This document shows positions 17,375 to 26,007 of a stretch of DNA of 64,000 bases, piece by piece. The notes under the pieces are model-generated. The model did not search any database, was not told where the DNA came from, and saw only the letters and a list, made by a program, of their open reading frames with translations. Where the stretch lies: contig CAZCYV010000009.1 of NCBI GenBank assembly GCA_964503145.1, forward strand, positions 70,722 to 134,721, written 5' to 3'. Position 1 is the stretch's first letter, and each line of letters starts with the position of its first letter. The position numbers were made by a program, and so were the translations under genes. Source of the stretch: RBG-16-57-11 sp964503145 (GTDB taxonomy: Bacteria; Chloroflexota; Anaerolineae; Anaerolineales; UBA4823).

Positions 17375-19705
17375 TCACGCGGCGTCGGCCATTTCGTCCA
17401 CCACCACCTGATCCAGCGGGAACCGCTCCTCGCATTGCAGGCACTGGGCGTTCTGCTTGTCGGCGATCACCAGCAAGCCGCCGCATTCCGGGCAGGGGCG
17501 CGGCAAGGGCTGCTTCCAGGAGGTGAAATCACAATCGGGGTAATTAGCGCAGCCATAGAAGACGCGCCCTTTGCGCGTCTTGCGGATGACGATCTCGCCG
17601 CCATCCTTGGGGCAGGTCACGCCGATCTTCTCCAGCCAGGCTTCGGTGTAACGGCAATCGGGGAAGTTGCTGCAACTAATGAACTTGCCATAGCGCCCCC
17701 AGCGGATCACCAGCTCGTGGCCGCACTCCGGGCACTCCCGTCCGATCGGCTCCGGGCCAACGTTGTGCTCGGGCATTTTCTCCTCGGCCGCAACCACCTT
17801 TTGGGAGAAGGGCTGGTAGAACTCGCGTATCACCTTCACCCAGTCTAGTTCGCCGGCGGCGATGCGGTCCAACTCGGCCTCCATCTGCGCGGTGAAGCCC
17901 ACGTCCAGGATGTCCGGGAAGTGCTCGATGAGCAGGTCGTTGACCAGTACGCCGGTCTCGGTGGGCGTCAGGCGCTTGCCATCCCGCACCACATAGCCGC
18001 GCTGCTGCAGCGTCCCCAGGATCGGCGCGTAAGTGGACGGGCGGCCGATGCCGTATTCCTCCAGGGCGCGCACCAGCGTGGCTTCCGAATAGCGCGGCGG
18101 CGGCTGGGTAAAATGCTGTTCGGGCAGCAGCCGCTCCAGTTTCTGCGCCTGGCCTTCGCTCAGTTCGGCGGGGATGCGCGCCGTCTCCTCTTCCTCGCCC
18201 TTCTGATCCTCATCGCGGGCCTCCTCGTACACGATCAGGAAGCCGGGGAAGACCACTACCGAACCCGAAGCGCGGAACAGATAGGTGTTGGCGCCGTGTA
18301 CGCCGGCCACCTCCACCGAGAGCGTATCATACACCGCCGGCGCCATCTGCGAAGCGACGAAGCGCTGCCAGATGAGCTGATACAGCCGGAACTGGTCGCG
18401 GTTGAGGTGCTCTTTCAAGGCCTCCGGCTGGCGCAGCACCGAGGTAGGGCGGATGGCTTCGTGGGCTTCCTGCGCGCCCACAGCTTTGGTCTTGTACTTC
18501 GGCGGCGTCTCGGGGACGAATTTGGCCCCGTAGCGCTCGCCGATGAACTGGCGCGCTTCGGCCTGCGCCAGCTCGGCCACGTTGGTCGAGTCGGTGCGCA
18601 TATAGGTGATCAGGCCCACTGCGCCGCCCTGGCCGATGTCGATGCCTTCGTAGAGTTGCTGCGCCAGGGCCATCGTGCGCCGGGCGGTGTAACCCAGGCG
18701 GCGCGAGGCCTCCTGCTGCAGGGTGCTGGTGATGAATGGGGCGGCGGGATTACGCCGCCGCTCGCCGCGCTTGATCCTGGCGATAGTATAGCTGGCGGCC
18801 TCCAGCTCCTCCAGGATCGGGCGCACCGCCTCCTCGCTCTCCAGCACCGGGTCGGCGTCGTTGATCTTCGCCAGGCGGGCGATGAACGTCTGCTGCTCGG
18901 CCGGGGGGCGACCGTTTTCGGGGCGGAACTCGGCGGCGATGGTCCAGTATTCTTGCGGTGTGAAGGCCTCGATTTCGCGCTCGCGCTCGACGACCAGCCG
19001 CAGCGCCACCGATTGCACCCGCCCCGCCGACAGGCGGCTGCGTACCTTGCGCCACAGCAGCGGGCTGAGGTTGTAGCCCACCAGGCGGTCGAGCACCCGC
19101 CGCGCCTGCTGCGCATCCACCAGCGCCATATCGATGCCCCGCGAATGCGAGAAGGCCTCGGCAATCGCCGGCTCGGTGATCTCGTGGAAGACCACCCGCC
19201 GGGTCACCTTGGGGTCGATGCGCGCCGATTCCATCAGGTGCCAGGCAATCGCCTCGCCTTCGCGGTCGGGGTCGGTGGCCAGGTAAACCTCGGCGGCCTG
19301 GTCGGCCAGGCTCTTGATCTCTTTCACCACGGCGCGCTTTTCATTCGGCACGCGGTATTTGGGGGCGAAATCGTTGTCCACATCCACCGATAGCTGCGAG
19401 CGCAGCAGATCGCGCACATGTCCCACCGAGGCTTTGACCGTGTAATCCTTGCCCAGGAAGCGCCCCACGGTGCGCGCCTTGGCCGGCGATTCGACGATCA
19501 CCAGCTTGCCGGAGCGTTTCTTGCCGCGCTCGTCCGGGCTAGGCGGCGTCAGCCCTTCATGCGCTTCGGTGCGCCCCATGCGGAACAGGGTCGTGCCGCA
19601 GACCGGGCAGGCGCCGCGGGTGGCCGGCGCCCCGCTCTGGGTGAACACCGCCTGAGGATCGACGATTTCGCGCTTGGTTTTGCATTTCACACAGTAAGCT
19701 TCCAC
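17375..19705 (-). CDS. topA: DNA topoisomerase I with an extra N-terminal zinc ribbon
   Basis: A 776-residue type IA topoisomerase that relaxes negative supercoils. An N-terminal zinc-ribbon-like module (YCVKCKTK ... CPVCGTTLF, residues 4-40, DUF5679-like) comes before the TOPRIM domain, which starts near residue 66 with KLVIVESPAKARTVGRFLG. The acidic TOPRIM motif is ATDPDREGEAIAWHL. The catalytic Tyr is in GLITYMRTDSTN. The C-terminus has three zinc-finger repeats, beginning CPECGHELVI, CPKDGGEIVI and CPECGGLLVI, which bind single-stranded DNA. It is last in the ffh-rpsP-khpA-rimM-dprA-topA run, 11 nt after dprA. Confidence 0.96.
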   Translation of the reverse strand: MEAYCVKCKTKREIVDPQAVFTQSGAPATRGACPVCGTTLFRMGRTEAHEGLTPPSPDERGKKRSGKLVIVESPAKARTVGRFLGKDYTVKASVGHVRDLLRSQLSVDVDNDFAPKYRVPNEKRAVVKEIKSLADQAAEVYLATDPDREGEAIAWHLMESARIDPKVTRRVVFHEITEPAIAEAFSHSRGIDMALVDAQQARRVLDRLVGYNLSPLLWRKVRSRLSAGRVQSVALRLVVEREREIEAFTPQEYWTIAAEFRPENGRPPAEQQTFIARLAKINDADPVLESEEAVRPILEELEAASYTIARIKRGERRRNPAAPFITSTLQQEASRRLGYTARRTMALAQQLYEGIDIGQGGAVGLITYMRTDSTNVAELAQAEARQFIGERYGAKFVPETPPKYKTKAVGAQEAHEAIRPTSVLRQPEALKEHLNRDQFRLYQLIWQRFVASQMAPAVYDTLSVEVAGVHGANTYLFRASGSVVVFPGFLIVYEEARDEDQKGEEEETARIPAELSEGQAQKLERLLPEQHFTQPPPRYSEATLVRALEEYGIGRPSTYAPILGTLQQRGYVVRDGKRLTPTETGVLVNDLLIEHFPDILDVGFTAQMEAELDRIAAGELDWVKVIREFYQPFSQKVVAAEEKMPEHNVGPEPIGRECPECGHELVIRWGRYGKFISCSNFPDCRYTEAWLEKIGVTCPKDGGEIVIRKTRKGRVFYGCANYPDCDFTSWKQPLPRPCPECGGLLVIADKQNAQCLQCEERFPLDQVVVDEMADAA

Positions 19706-19716
19706 TGAGATACCTC

Positions 19717-20829
19717 CTAGGTCGAGTAGTCGGCCTTTGGTTCGAAGACCGCCACATAGTTCATCCCGCCCACCTGGCGCACCAGCCCCTTCAGCTCCAT
19801 CAGCGTCAGCGCCGCCGAGACCTGCTCGATGGACATTTCCGCCCGGGCGCGGATTTCGTCCACATGCACCGGTTCGTGCCCCAGGATTGCGTATAGCTTA
19901 GCCTCGGTGGCGTCCCCTGGCAGGACGGCGCGCGCTGCTTGCTGCTGGCTCACCTGGTTCAGGCCGAGCCGCGTCAGCAGGTCGGACACATTCAAGAAGA
20001 TTTGCGCCCCTTCGGCGATCAGGCGGTTGGTGCCCTTGCTCTGTGGGGCATAGATGCTCCCCGGCACGGCGAACACCGGCCGCCCCTGCTCGCTGGCAAA
20101 GTTGGCCGTGATCAGCGCGCCGCTGCTCTCCCCGGCTTCGACCACCACCACCGCCTGCGACAGGCCAGAGATGATACGGTTGCGCGGCGGGAAATTGACC
20201 GCTTCGGGCGGCGTGCCGGGCGGGTAATCGCTCACCAGCGCCCCCTGCTGGCATAGTTGCTCCGCCAGGCGGCGATGTTCGGGCGGATAGACGATATCCA
20301 CGCCGTTGCCCAGCACCGCCAGCGTCCTGCCCCCGGCTTTCAGCGCCGCCTGGTGCGCGGCGGCGTCGATGCCCCGCGCCAGCCCGCTCACCACGCTGAC
20401 GCCGCGCTGCGCCAGGGCTGCCGCCAGCTCGCCGGCCACCTGGCGGCCGTAGGCCGTCGCCCGTCGCGTCCCCACGATGGCGATGCACCACTGATCCGCT
20501 TCGCTGATCTCGCCGCGCAGGTACAGCACCGGCGGCGGCTGGTCGATCTCCTTCAGGCGGCGCGGGTAGGCGGGGTCCTCCCAGGTCAGCACGCGGATGT
20601 CCTGACGCTGAACGGCCTCCCACATTTGCTCATCCACGCCCTCCTGGCGCGCCTTCACCACGCCTTCAACCAGCCGGGCGCTCAGCCCGGCGGCCTCCAG
20701 CTCCTCCGGCGTCGCCTCCCAGGCGGTCTGCGCGTCGCCGAAATACGCCAGCAGGGCGCGCATCCTGGCGGAGCCGATGCCGCGCACCAGGTTGAAGGCA
20801 ATCCAGTAGCGCAGGGTTTCGTCTTGCAT
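19717..20829 (-). CDS. dprA: DNA-processing protein DprA
   Basis: A 370-residue DprA (Smf), which loads RecA on incoming single-stranded DNA during natural transformation. An N-terminal helix-hairpin-helix/SAM-like part (residues 1-70, FNLVRGIGSARMRALL) precedes the Rossmann-like domain with AIVGTRRATAYGR, VVSGLARGIDAAAHQAAL, VVEAGESSGALITA and PQSKGTNRLIAEGA. A winged-helix domain at the C-terminus (about 295-360) ends the protein. It sits between rimM and topA with short gaps of 21 and 11 nt. The dprA-topA pairing is frequent in bacteria. No other competence gene is in the window. Confidence 0.95.
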   Translation of the reverse strand: MQDETLRYWIAFNLVRGIGSARMRALLAYFGDAQTAWEATPEELEAAGLSARLVEGVVKARQEGVDEQMWEAVQRQDIRVLTWEDPAYPRRLKEIDQPPPVLYLRGEISEADQWCIAIVGTRRATAYGRQVAGELAAALAQRGVSVVSGLARGIDAAAHQAALKAGGRTLAVLGNGVDIVYPPEHRRLAEQLCQQGALVSDYPPGTPPEAVNFPPRNRIISGLSQAVVVVEAGESSGALITANFASEQGRPVFAVPGSIYAPQSKGTNRLIAEGAQIFLNVSDLLTRLGLNQVSQQQAARAVLPGDATEAKLYAILGHEPVHVDEIRARAEMSIEQVSAALTLMELKGLVRQVGGMNYVAVFEPKADYST

Positions 20830-20850
20830 GTGAGTCTGGTTTGGATGGGG

Positions 20851-21381
20851 TCAGATCAATCCAGGCAGCAGGTGGGCGCGGATCAGCCGGTTTTCCAGGT
20901 CGATCTCCTGGATGACCGACTGGATGGCGGGCAGCAGGATTTCGCCGCCCTCGCCGCGCACTACGTACACGTCATTGGCCGCGGTGCTCAGGATTTCGTG
21001 AACCGTTCCCAGCTCCTGGCCTTCGTCGCTGACCACGCGCAGCCCCAACAACTGGTGGTGATAGTACTCTCCCTCGGGCAAAGGGGGGCGGTCGGCGGCG
21101 GTGACGTACACCAGGGCGTTGCGCAGCGCGCCCACCGCTTCAGGGGTGTCGTAGCCCTCGAAGGCCAGCAACAGCCCCTTGCCGTGCGTCCGGCGGCTGC
21201 GGATGCGCAGGCGTTGGCGCTGCTCGCCGACATACACGCTCACCCCGCGCGCCAGGCGCTCCGGGAAGTCGGTGATCACCTCCAGCAGCATTTCGCCGCG
21301 CACCCCGTGCGGATGGCGCAGCTTGCCGACCACCAAGAATTCAGGCTCACCGACCGGCGGCGAGCCTGCTCCCTGCTCCAT
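20851..21381 (-). CDS. rimM: Ribosome maturation factor RimM
   Basis: A 176-residue RimM, which helps mature the 3' domain of 16S rRNA and binds S19. Two beta-barrel domains are visible: the N-terminal with VVGKLRHPHGVRGEMLLEVITDFPERL and the C-terminal PRC-barrel-like with GEYYHHQLLGLRVVSDEGQELGTV ... NDVYVVRGEGGEILLPAIQSVI. I chose the ATG at 21381; the open frame extends upstream to 21534, but that part overlaps khpA and does not resemble RimM. It follows khpA by 49 nt. Confidence 0.93.
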   Translation of the reverse strand: MEQGAGSPPVGEPEFLVVGKLRHPHGVRGEMLLEVITDFPERLARGVSVYVGEQRQRLRIRSRRTHGKGLLLAFEGYDTPEAVGALRNALVYVTAADRPPLPEGEYYHHQLLGLRVVSDEGQELGTVHEILSTAANDVYVVRGEGGEILLPAIQSVIQEIDLENRLIRAHLLPGLI

Positions 21382-21430
21382 TGACCTGTTTTTATTCACT
21401 CTGGGTGTGCTCACGGAGCCGCAGCGGCGA

Positions 21431-21667
21431 TCAATCCGGCTCGACGATATCCAGGGTGACGCGCTTGCCTTCCTGGGCGGCGGCCACGCGCAGCAGGGTG
21501 CGAATCGCCCCGGCGACGCGCCCGCTCTTGCCAATGATCCGCCCCATATCCTCTTTGGCCACCTGCAGGCTCAGGATCACCTGCGCCCCGCGGCGGTACT
21601 GGGTGACGCGGACCTGGGTCGGGTCATCCACCAGGGAGCGGGCGATGAATTCTACCAGCTCTTGCAC
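21431..21667 (-). CDS. khpA: KH-domain RNA-binding protein KhpA
   Basis: A 78-residue single KH-domain protein. The GXXG loop is IGKSGR in KEDMGRIIGKSGRVAGAIRTLLRVAA. KhpA binds RNA, often as a partner of KhpB/Jag, and affects translation and cell elongation in Gram-positive bacteria. It starts at GTG 21667 behind GGGAGGTGA, directly after rpsP. The rpsP-khpA-rimM order is conserved in many bacteria. Confidence 0.92.
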   Translation of the reverse strand: MQELVEFIARSLVDDPTQVRVTQYRRGAQVILSLQVAKEDMGRIIGKSGRVAGAIRTLLRVAAAQEGKRVTLDIVEPD

Positions 21668-21727
21668 AGCTCACCTCCCAAGAAAGCCCGTGTCCGGGCT
21701 CTGGATCAGCTTCGCCGCTCGGGGTGT

Positions 21728-22081
21728 CTATTTCCGGGCGGTGCGTTCGGTTTTGGGGTTGACGTTGCGCGCCGCCTCGGCTGCGCTGGCCTCGGCCAGC
21801 AGGGTCTGCAGGTCTTCACCCTTCTTGAAGCGCTCGTAACGTTCGAGGGTGCCGGCGCTGCGGAAGATCTTCACTACCGATTCGCTGGGCTGGGCGCCTT
21901 TGCTCAGCCAGTCGAACACGCGATCCTCTTTGATCTGGATCGTCGCCGGTTCGGTGCGCGGGTTGTACATGCCCAGGATTTCCAGGAAACGCCCATCTCG
22001 CTGGGCTTCTTTGTCCGCCGCTACGATGCGGTAGCTGGGCTGCCCCTTTAATCCCGTTCTGCGTAGTCTTAAACGTACCAT
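21728..22081 (-). CDS. rpsP: 30S ribosomal protein S16
   Basis: S16 with the conserved start MVRLRLRRTGLKGQPSYRIVAADKEAQRDGRFLEILGMYNP. It is 117 residues, longer than the usual 80-90 because of an Ala/Lys-rich C-terminal tail (EASAAEAARNVNPKTERT). AAGGAG precedes the ATG. It sits between ffh and khpA. Confidence 0.97.
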   Translation of the reverse strand: MVRLRLRRTGLKGQPSYRIVAADKEAQRDGRFLEILGMYNPRTEPATIQIKEDRVFDWLSKGAQPSESVVKIFRSAGTLERYERFKKGEDLQTLLAEASAAEAARNVNPKTERTARK

Positions 22082-22126
22082 GAAACTGATCTCCTTACGA
22101 AACTGAGTTCACGAAATTTAGTCCGA

Positions 22127-23449
22127 TCATCCAAACATCCGCGGCAACCCGCGCATGCCAGATTTCTTCAGGGTCTTGAACAGCTTCTGCGCCTCGCGGA
22201 ACTGCTTCAGCATGCGGTTCACGTCTTGCACTTCGGTGCCCGAACCGCGGGCGATGCGCCGACGGCGCGAAGCGTTCAGGATGTCCGGCCGACGGCGTTC
22301 CTCGCGGGTCATCGAGTTGATGATCGCCTCGGTCAGCTTGAGTTGCCTCTCGGCGTCTTGCGGCGAGATCTGCCGCGCCATCTGCCCCAGGCCGCCAGGG
22401 AGCATCTCCAGGATCTGCCCCAGGGGGCCCATCTTGCGCAACTGGCGCAACTGGTCGGCGAAATCCTGCAGGGTGAATTCGCCGGACATCATCTTCTCGG
22501 CCTGCTCGCGGGCCACCTTTTCGTCGTAGGCGGCCTCGGCGCGCTCGATCAGGCCCAGGATGTCGCCCATCCCCAGGATGCGCCCGGCCAGGCGCTGGGG
22601 ATCGTAGGCCTCGATGGCGTCCAGCGCTTCGCCGGTGCCCAGGAACTTGATCGGCACGCCGGTCACCGAGCGGATCGAGATCGCCGCGCCGCCGCGGGCG
22701 TCGCCTTCGATCTTGGTCAGAAACAGTCCGGTGAGCGGCACCACTTCACGGAAGCCTTTGGCGATGTTCACCGCCTCCTGGCCGATCATCGAGTCCACCA
22801 CCAGCAGCACTTCTGCCGGGTTGACCTTGCTCTGGATGGCGCGCAGCTCGTCCATCAGCGCCTGGTCGAGCTGGGAGCGGCCGGCGGTGTCCAGGATGAC
22901 CACGCTGTAGCCGCCTTTTTGCGCCTGCTCCACCGCCCGACGCGCCAGATCGGGCGGCTTCACCCCTGGCTCGTACACCACGGGCACGTTGAGGCGCTCG
23001 CCCAGCGTCTCCAACTGGCGCACGGCCGCCGGACGGTAGGGGTCGCACGCCACCAGCATCACCCGCTCGCCCTGTGAGCGCAGCAACCGCGCCAGCTTGC
23101 CGGCGGCGGTGGTCTTGCCCGAGCCTTGCAGCCCCACCAGCATCAGGGTGCGCGGTCGCGGCCCGCTCAGGTTCAGCCGCTCCGCCGGGCCGAGCGTCTG
23201 GATCAGTTCCTCGTGGACGATCTTCACCACCTGCTGGCCCGGGTTGAGCGCCTTCGAGACCTCCTGCCCCACGGCGCGCTCGCGCACCCGCCCGACGAAA
23301 TCCTTTACCACGCCGTAATTGACGTCGGCTTCCAGCAGCGCCAGGCGCACCTCGCGCATCGCCGCGTCGACATCCGACTCGGACAGCTTGCCGCGTCGAC
23401 GCAGGCCGTTGAAGACATCTTCCAGGCGTTGGGTCAAGTTCTCAAACAC
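22127..23449 (-). CDS. ffh: Signal recognition particle protein Ffh
   Basis: A 440-residue SRP54 GTPase, which targets membrane proteins to FtsY and SecYEG. The N domain is residues 1-90; the G domain has GLQGSGKTTAAGKLARLL (G1), DTAGRSQLD (G3) and TKIEGDARGG (G4 region). The M domain, with Met-rich helices for signal peptides and 4.5S RNA (SRRRRIARGSG), runs from about 300. It begins at GTG 23449. A TTGACC-17-TAAAAT promoter ends 8 nt before it, so the transcript is probably leaderless. It heads the ffh-rpsP-khpA-rimM-dprA-topA run. Confidence 0.97.
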   Translation of the reverse strand: MFENLTQRLEDVFNGLRRRGKLSESDVDAAMREVRLALLEADVNYGVVKDFVGRVRERAVGQEVSKALNPGQQVVKIVHEELIQTLGPAERLNLSGPRPRTLMLVGLQGSGKTTAAGKLARLLRSQGERVMLVACDPYRPAAVRQLETLGERLNVPVVYEPGVKPPDLARRAVEQAQKGGYSVVILDTAGRSQLDQALMDELRAIQSKVNPAEVLLVVDSMIGQEAVNIAKGFREVVPLTGLFLTKIEGDARGGAAISIRSVTGVPIKFLGTGEALDAIEAYDPQRLAGRILGMGDILGLIERAEAAYDEKVAREQAEKMMSGEFTLQDFADQLRQLRKMGPLGQILEMLPGGLGQMARQISPQDAERQLKLTEAIINSMTREERRRPDILNASRRRRIARGSGTEVQDVNRMLKQFREAQKLFKTLKKSGMRGLPRMFG

Positions 23450-23457
23450 GAAACTGA

Positions 23458-23486
23458 ATTTTAGCCTGTAAGCCGCGTTCGGTCAA
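23458..23486 (-). promoter_or_regulatory. Promoter of ffh operon
   Basis: Minus strand TTGACC (23486-23481), 17-nt spacer, TAAAAT (23463-23458). The start point falls at about 23451, within 2 nt of the ffh GTG. Confidence 0.65.
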
Positions 23487-23720
23487 GGTTTTTAACAAAC
23501 CATATTAGATGAAACGCTCGCAGTCAACGGCGGCATCTGGCATGTCTGCGCTTATGCCGAGCGCAGCCGGAGCATACGCACAGCCGAGGTCCGGCGCCTT
23601 TCGGCTGCGCAGAGAACGCTCCGTTCAGGGTGCCGGGCGTAACTATTCCCTTGTAGAAGTGTTCTGTGTTTGGAACGATAAGATCAATCGAAATCCGCAA
23701 TTCCGCCCGGAGGAAACCAT

Positions 23721-24569
23721 ATGCCCAAAGTTGCCCTGGTGACCGATAGCACTTCTTATATCCCCCCAGAGTATATCCGCCAATACGATATCAGCGTTGC
23801 TCCCCAAATCTTGATCTGGGGCGAGGAGACTTTTCAAGACGGCGTGGACATTCAGCCCGATGAGTTCTACACTCGCCTGAAGACGGCCAGGATCATGCCC
23901 TCCACCTCCCAGGCCACGCCCGGTACCTTCCATAAGATCTTTAGCAACCTGCTGGAACAGGATTATCAGGTGCTGGCCATCTTGATCTCCGAGAAGCTCT
24001 CCGGCACCATCGCCTCGGCGATCCAGGCGCGCGAAAACTTCCCCGGCGCGCCGATCGAGATCGTCGATTCGTACACCACCGCCATGGCGATGGGCTTCCA
24101 GGTGCTCAGCGTCGCCCGCGCTGCTGCCGAGGGCGCCACGCTGGCCGAGTGCAAGGCGCTGGCCGAAGAGGCCCGCAAGCACACCGGCGTGGTCTTCGCT
24201 GTGGATACGCTGGAATTCCTGCATCGCGGCGGGCGCATCGGCGGCGGCAGCCGCTTCCTGGGCACAGCCTTGAACATCAAGCCCATCCTGGAAGTGGTCA
24301 ACGGGCGCGTCGAAGCGGTCGAGCGCGTGCGCACGCGCCAGAAATCTTTGGATCGCCTGCTGGACCTGGTGCAGGAGCGCATCGCCGGCCGCACGCCGGT
24401 GCGCCTGGCCACGCTCCACGCCCAGGCGCCCGAAGAAGCCCAGAAGTTGCTGGAGATGGGCGGCAAACGCTTCGACGCTATCGAGAGCATTTTCTCCGAG
24501 GTCAGCCCGGTGGTGGGCACCCACGCCGGCCCCGGCACCGTCGGCCTGGCCTTCATGGCCGGGATGTAG
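23721..24569 (+). CDS. DegV family fatty-acid-binding protein
   Basis: A 282-residue DegV protein. DegV/FakB proteins hold a fatty acid and, with the FakA kinase, channel it into phospholipid synthesis. Family features are VALVTDSTSYIPPEY at the N-terminus, PSTSQATPGTF, ILISEKLSGTIASA, VDSYTTAMAMG, FAVDTLEFLHRGGRIGG and VVGTHAGPGTVGLAF at the end. GGAGG lies before the ATG. No fakA is adjacent. It is divergent from ffh and ends in a strong terminator, so it is monocistronic. Confidence 0.93.
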   Translation: MPKVALVTDSTSYIPPEYIRQYDISVAPQILIWGEETFQDGVDIQPDEFYTRLKTARIMPSTSQATPGTFHKIFSNLLEQDYQVLAILISEKLSGTIASAIQARENFPGAPIEIVDSYTTAMAMGFQVLSVARAAAEGATLAECKALAEEARKHTGVVFAVDTLEFLHRGGRIGGGSRFLGTALNIKPILEVVNGRVEAVERVRTRQKSLDRLLDLVQERIAGRTPVRLATLHAQAPEEAQKLLEMGGKRFDAIESIFSEVSPVVGTHAGPGTVGLAFMAGM

Positions 24570-24585
24570 CCAGTTTTAAGTTACA

Positions 24586-24630
24586 ATAGAGGGGCTGTTG
24601 GATGCTGCCTGCATCCCGCAGCCCCTCTAT
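24586..24630 (+). terminator. Terminator after degV
   Basis: A 12-bp stem (24586-24597 with 24619-24630) plus an inner GGATGC/GCATCC stem, followed by TTTC. It begins 17 nt after the degV stop and separates it from the next operon. Confidence 0.8.
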
Positions 24631-24713
24631 TTCAATTCTGCCCACCGGCGCAGCGGCGGAAAAACAACCCAAACGTGCTGCGTCCTGAATGCGCCGGAGG
24701 CGAACCTGATGGT

Positions 24714-25547
24714 ATGCCCGATTTTCCCACGCTCACCTTCCTGCCGGTCGAGTGTCTGCTCATCCACGAGCGGCACGACGACCAGCGCGCCTATCCCTTG
24801 ATCCTGCGCATCCGCGCCAGCGGTGTGTTCCGCAATCCGCCGATCGTCTCGCCGCTGGGCGATGGCAGTGGGTGTTACATGGTGCTGGATGGCGCCAATC
24901 GCGTCACCGCCCTGCGCCAGATGGGCTTCCCGCACGCTCTGGTGCAGGTGGTGCAGCCGGATGATCCGGGCCTGACCTTGCAGACCTGGAACCATGTCGT
25001 CTGGGAGATGAACGCCGCTCGCTTCATGAACCATCTGCGCCGCATCCCTGGCCTGCGCCTGGCGCCCTTGCAGGTTGCTGACGTTCAGCCGAACCTGGAG
25101 CAGGAGTGTGGGCTGGCGCAGGTGGTCAGCGCCCGCGGCCGCTCCTACGCCGTCTGCGCCCCCGCCTCTGACCTGGAGGCGCGCGTCCACCTGCTGAATG
25201 AGCTGGTGGACAGCTACAAAGACCGGGCGCGCTTCGACCGCACCAGCCTGCGCGACGCCCGCCAGTTGCTCGAAATCTACCCCTCCTTCTGTGGCCTGGT
25301 GATCTTCCCCAGCTTCGAGATCGACGATCTGCTGCGCCTGGCAGGGCGGGGCTACCTGCTGCCGGCGGGCGTCACCCGCTTCACGATCTCGCCTCGCGCC
25401 CTGCACCTGGACTATCCCCTGGAGGAACTGGCGGCAGACAAGCCGTTGCAGGACAAGAACCAGGCCCTGCACCGCTGGATTCAACAGCGCCTGGCGCATA
25501 AAGGGGTGCGCTACTACGCCGAGGCCACCTACCTTTTCGACGAATGA
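24714..25547 (+). CDS. ParB/Srx-fold protein, SbnI/SerK-like
   Basis: A 277-residue protein with a ParB/sulfiredoxin-type domain in the first 100 residues. The pattern LPVECLLIHERHDDQR ... GVFRNPPIV ... YMVLDGANRVTALRQMG follows the layout of SbnI and archaeal SerK, which are free L-serine kinases, where an early Glu and the DGxxR loop are catalytic. The rest (about residues 100-277) has no motif I know. Serine phosphorylation is only an inference from fold; other members are DNA-binding or nucleases. I prefer the ATG at 24714, with GGAGG 13 nt upstream; a GTG at 24675 is in frame. It is the first gene of an operon leading to an ABC exporter pair. Confidence 0.65.
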   Translation: MPDFPTLTFLPVECLLIHERHDDQRAYPLILRIRASGVFRNPPIVSPLGDGSGCYMVLDGANRVTALRQMGFPHALVQVVQPDDPGLTLQTWNHVVWEMNAARFMNHLRRIPGLRLAPLQVADVQPNLEQECGLAQVVSARGRSYAVCAPASDLEARVHLLNELVDSYKDRARFDRTSLRDARQLLEIYPSFCGLVIFPSFEIDDLLRLAGRGYLLPAGVTRFTISPRALHLDYPLEELAADKPLQDKNQALHRWIQQRLAHKGVRYYAEATYLFDE

Positions 25548-25611
25548 CGACCCCTAAGGGGCGTGGAGCGAAGCACACATCCTCAATATCCCTGAATGAC
25601 CCCGGAGTTTT

Positions 25612-26007
25612 ATGGACATCTTCTTTGCCGATCCATCGGAAGTACCCTTGCCGCCCGACGAGGTGCGCATCCGTGAGTTGAACGTGGAAGTTTCCCCCGA
25701 GGGGAAGCGCCTGCGCGTCTATCTGGAGGTCGATCCCTTTCAGCGGCGGCCCAACGCCGAGCTGGCCTTGTTCGATCGGGATGGCCGCGAGGTCTCCAGC
25801 GTGAGCATCATCGAGAGCATGACCCGCAAGATGGAGCTGGTGATGCACGTGCGCGACGCTGCCCCCGGCGCCTGCACCTTGCAGGCGACGCTGTACTACG
25901 CCTCGCTGCCCGAATCCGCCGCCAGCCCCGAGGAAGCGGCCGGCTCGCTCGAGATCGAGCGCCATATCGTCGACGCACGCCAGGTGGCCTTCGAGATCCC
26001 TGCATGA
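25612..26007 (+). CDS. Small conserved-looking beta-rich protein of unknown function
   Basis: A 131-residue soluble protein I do not recognise, with alternating hydrophobic strands (RIRELNVEVSPEGKRLRVYLEV, AELALFDRDGREVSSVSI, MELVMHVRD) that suggest an immunoglobulin-like or beta-sandwich fold. No signal peptide or TM segment. Its stop overlaps the start of the first ABC subunit (ATGA), so the two are translationally coupled. The coupling suggests a role with the exporter or its substrate. Codon use matches the neighbours. Confidence 0.7.
   Translation: MDIFFADPSEVPLPPDEVRIRELNVEVSPEGKRLRVYLEVDPFQRRPNAELALFDRDGREVSSVSIIESMTRKMELVMHVRDAAPGACTLQATLYYASLPESAASPEEAAGSLEIERHIVDARQVAFEIPA

Noticed and set aside
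17921..19393. 490-codon plus-strand frame opposite topA
   Set aside because: Shadow of topA; no domain recognisable.
23450..23720. Small plus-strand frame (23509-23742) between ffh and degV
   Set aside because: It overlaps the degV start in another frame, has no motif and no ribosome binding site.
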